From the NCBI GenBank assembly GCA_937928175.1, contig CALFVP010000156.1, positions 1-5,150 on the forward strand: DNA of 5,150 bases. Direction: 5' to 3'. A model generated the notes under the pieces. That model was given only the letters and a program-made list of their open reading frames with translations. It was not told the DNA's origin and searched no databases. The position numbers were made by a program, and so were the translations under genes. Positions 5,031-5,150 of the stretch are shown one piece after another. The first letter of the stretch is position 1. Every line of letters starts with the position of its first letter. The DNA is from an uncultured bacterium (GTDB lineage Bacteria; Spirochaetota; Brevinematia; DTOW01).

Positions 5031-5150
5031 ATGGTAAAAATAGGAGTAATTACAAACAGTGTTGTATTGTCAAAATCAATAGCAATCTCATTAATATCTA
5101 AAGGATACTACGTAAACCACATATTCTCAGACGAAATTGAAAAACATAAA
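5031..5150 (+). CDS. Unrecognised protein, N-terminal 40 codons only (3'-truncated by window)
   Basis: An open frame begins at ATG 5031 and runs off the window end without a stop. The visible residues start MVKIGVITNSVVLSKSIAIS and continue as an alternating pattern: a short hydrophobic strand (KIGVIT), a helix (about 10-24) and a second short strand (YYVNHIF). This resembles the opening beta-alpha-beta of a Rossmann-like or receiver-like fold. That is only a secondary-structure impression and no family can be named. Codon use (ATA, GTA, TCA) matches the other + strand genes, which supports real coding. There is no Shine-Dalgarno sequence; a TATAAT-type promoter lies immediately upstream. It follows rpiA in the same direction after 89 nt. 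Confidence 0.6.
   Translation, partial: MVKIGVITNSVVLSKSIAISLISKGYYVNHIFSDEIEKHK

Noticed and set aside
1..5150. Search for CRISPR arrays, insertion sequences, toxin-antitoxin pairs or defence systems
   Set aside because: No regularly spaced repeats, transposase-like frames or such gene pairs are visible. The coding space is filled by housekeeping and transport genes.

Overview
This is a 5.15-kb window of an AT-rich bacterial chromosome. Seven protein genes (two cut by the window edges), one upstream-oriented gene of unknown function and two tRNA genes fill it almost completely. The tRNA genes have no encoded CCA. Their stems are very GC-rich compared with the surrounding DNA, which fits a thermophilic or moderately thermophilic bacterium. 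Genes on the + strand strongly prefer A-ending codons (ATA, CTA/TTA), while the single minus-strand gene prefers ATT and TTG. This points to strong replication-strand mutational bias of the kind known in some spirochaetes and other AT-rich lineages. I cannot name the species.

Layout. (1) Positions 1-643 (+): the 3' two-thirds of an OppD/DppD-type oligopeptide ABC transporter ATPase. (2) Positions 637-1263 (-): a membrane-anchored, TPR-like protein of unknown function, whose end overlaps the ABC gene tail to tail by 7 bp. (3) Positions 1264-1353: a 90-bp divergent promoter region. (4) Positions 1354-2658 (+): a complete hisD (histidinol dehydrogenase), with no other histidine gene beside it. 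(5) Positions 2743-2900 (+): tRNA-Leu(UAA) directly abutting tRNA-Trp(CCA), behind a good sigma-70-type promoter. (6) Positions 2929-4941 (+): a tightly packed run secE, nusG, flavin reductase-like gene and rpiA, with gaps of only 12, 4 and 2 nt. (7) Positions 5031-5150 (+): the first 40 codons of an unrecognised gene with its own AT-rich promoter.

The trnW-secE-nusG order is the classic bacterial arrangement, in which rplK-rplA-rplJ-rplL-rpoB normally follows. Here the run instead continues into a flavoredoxin/flavin reductase-like gene and ribose-5-phosphate isomerase A. One transcript starting before tRNA-Leu could therefore supply two tRNAs, protein-export and transcription-elongation factors, and two small metabolic enzymes.

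Genes that begin a transcription unit (the TPR-like gene, hisD and the last ORF) lack Shine-Dalgarno sequences and have -10-like elements only about 6-12 nt before ATG, suggesting leaderless or near-leaderless mRNAs. secE, nusG and rpiA, inside the operon, do have Shine-Dalgarno sequences. I found no mobile element, CRISPR array or convincing new multi-gene system. The points most worth following are the zero-spacer tRNA pair, the rewired nusG operon, the strand-dependent codon use and the leaderless-type starts.
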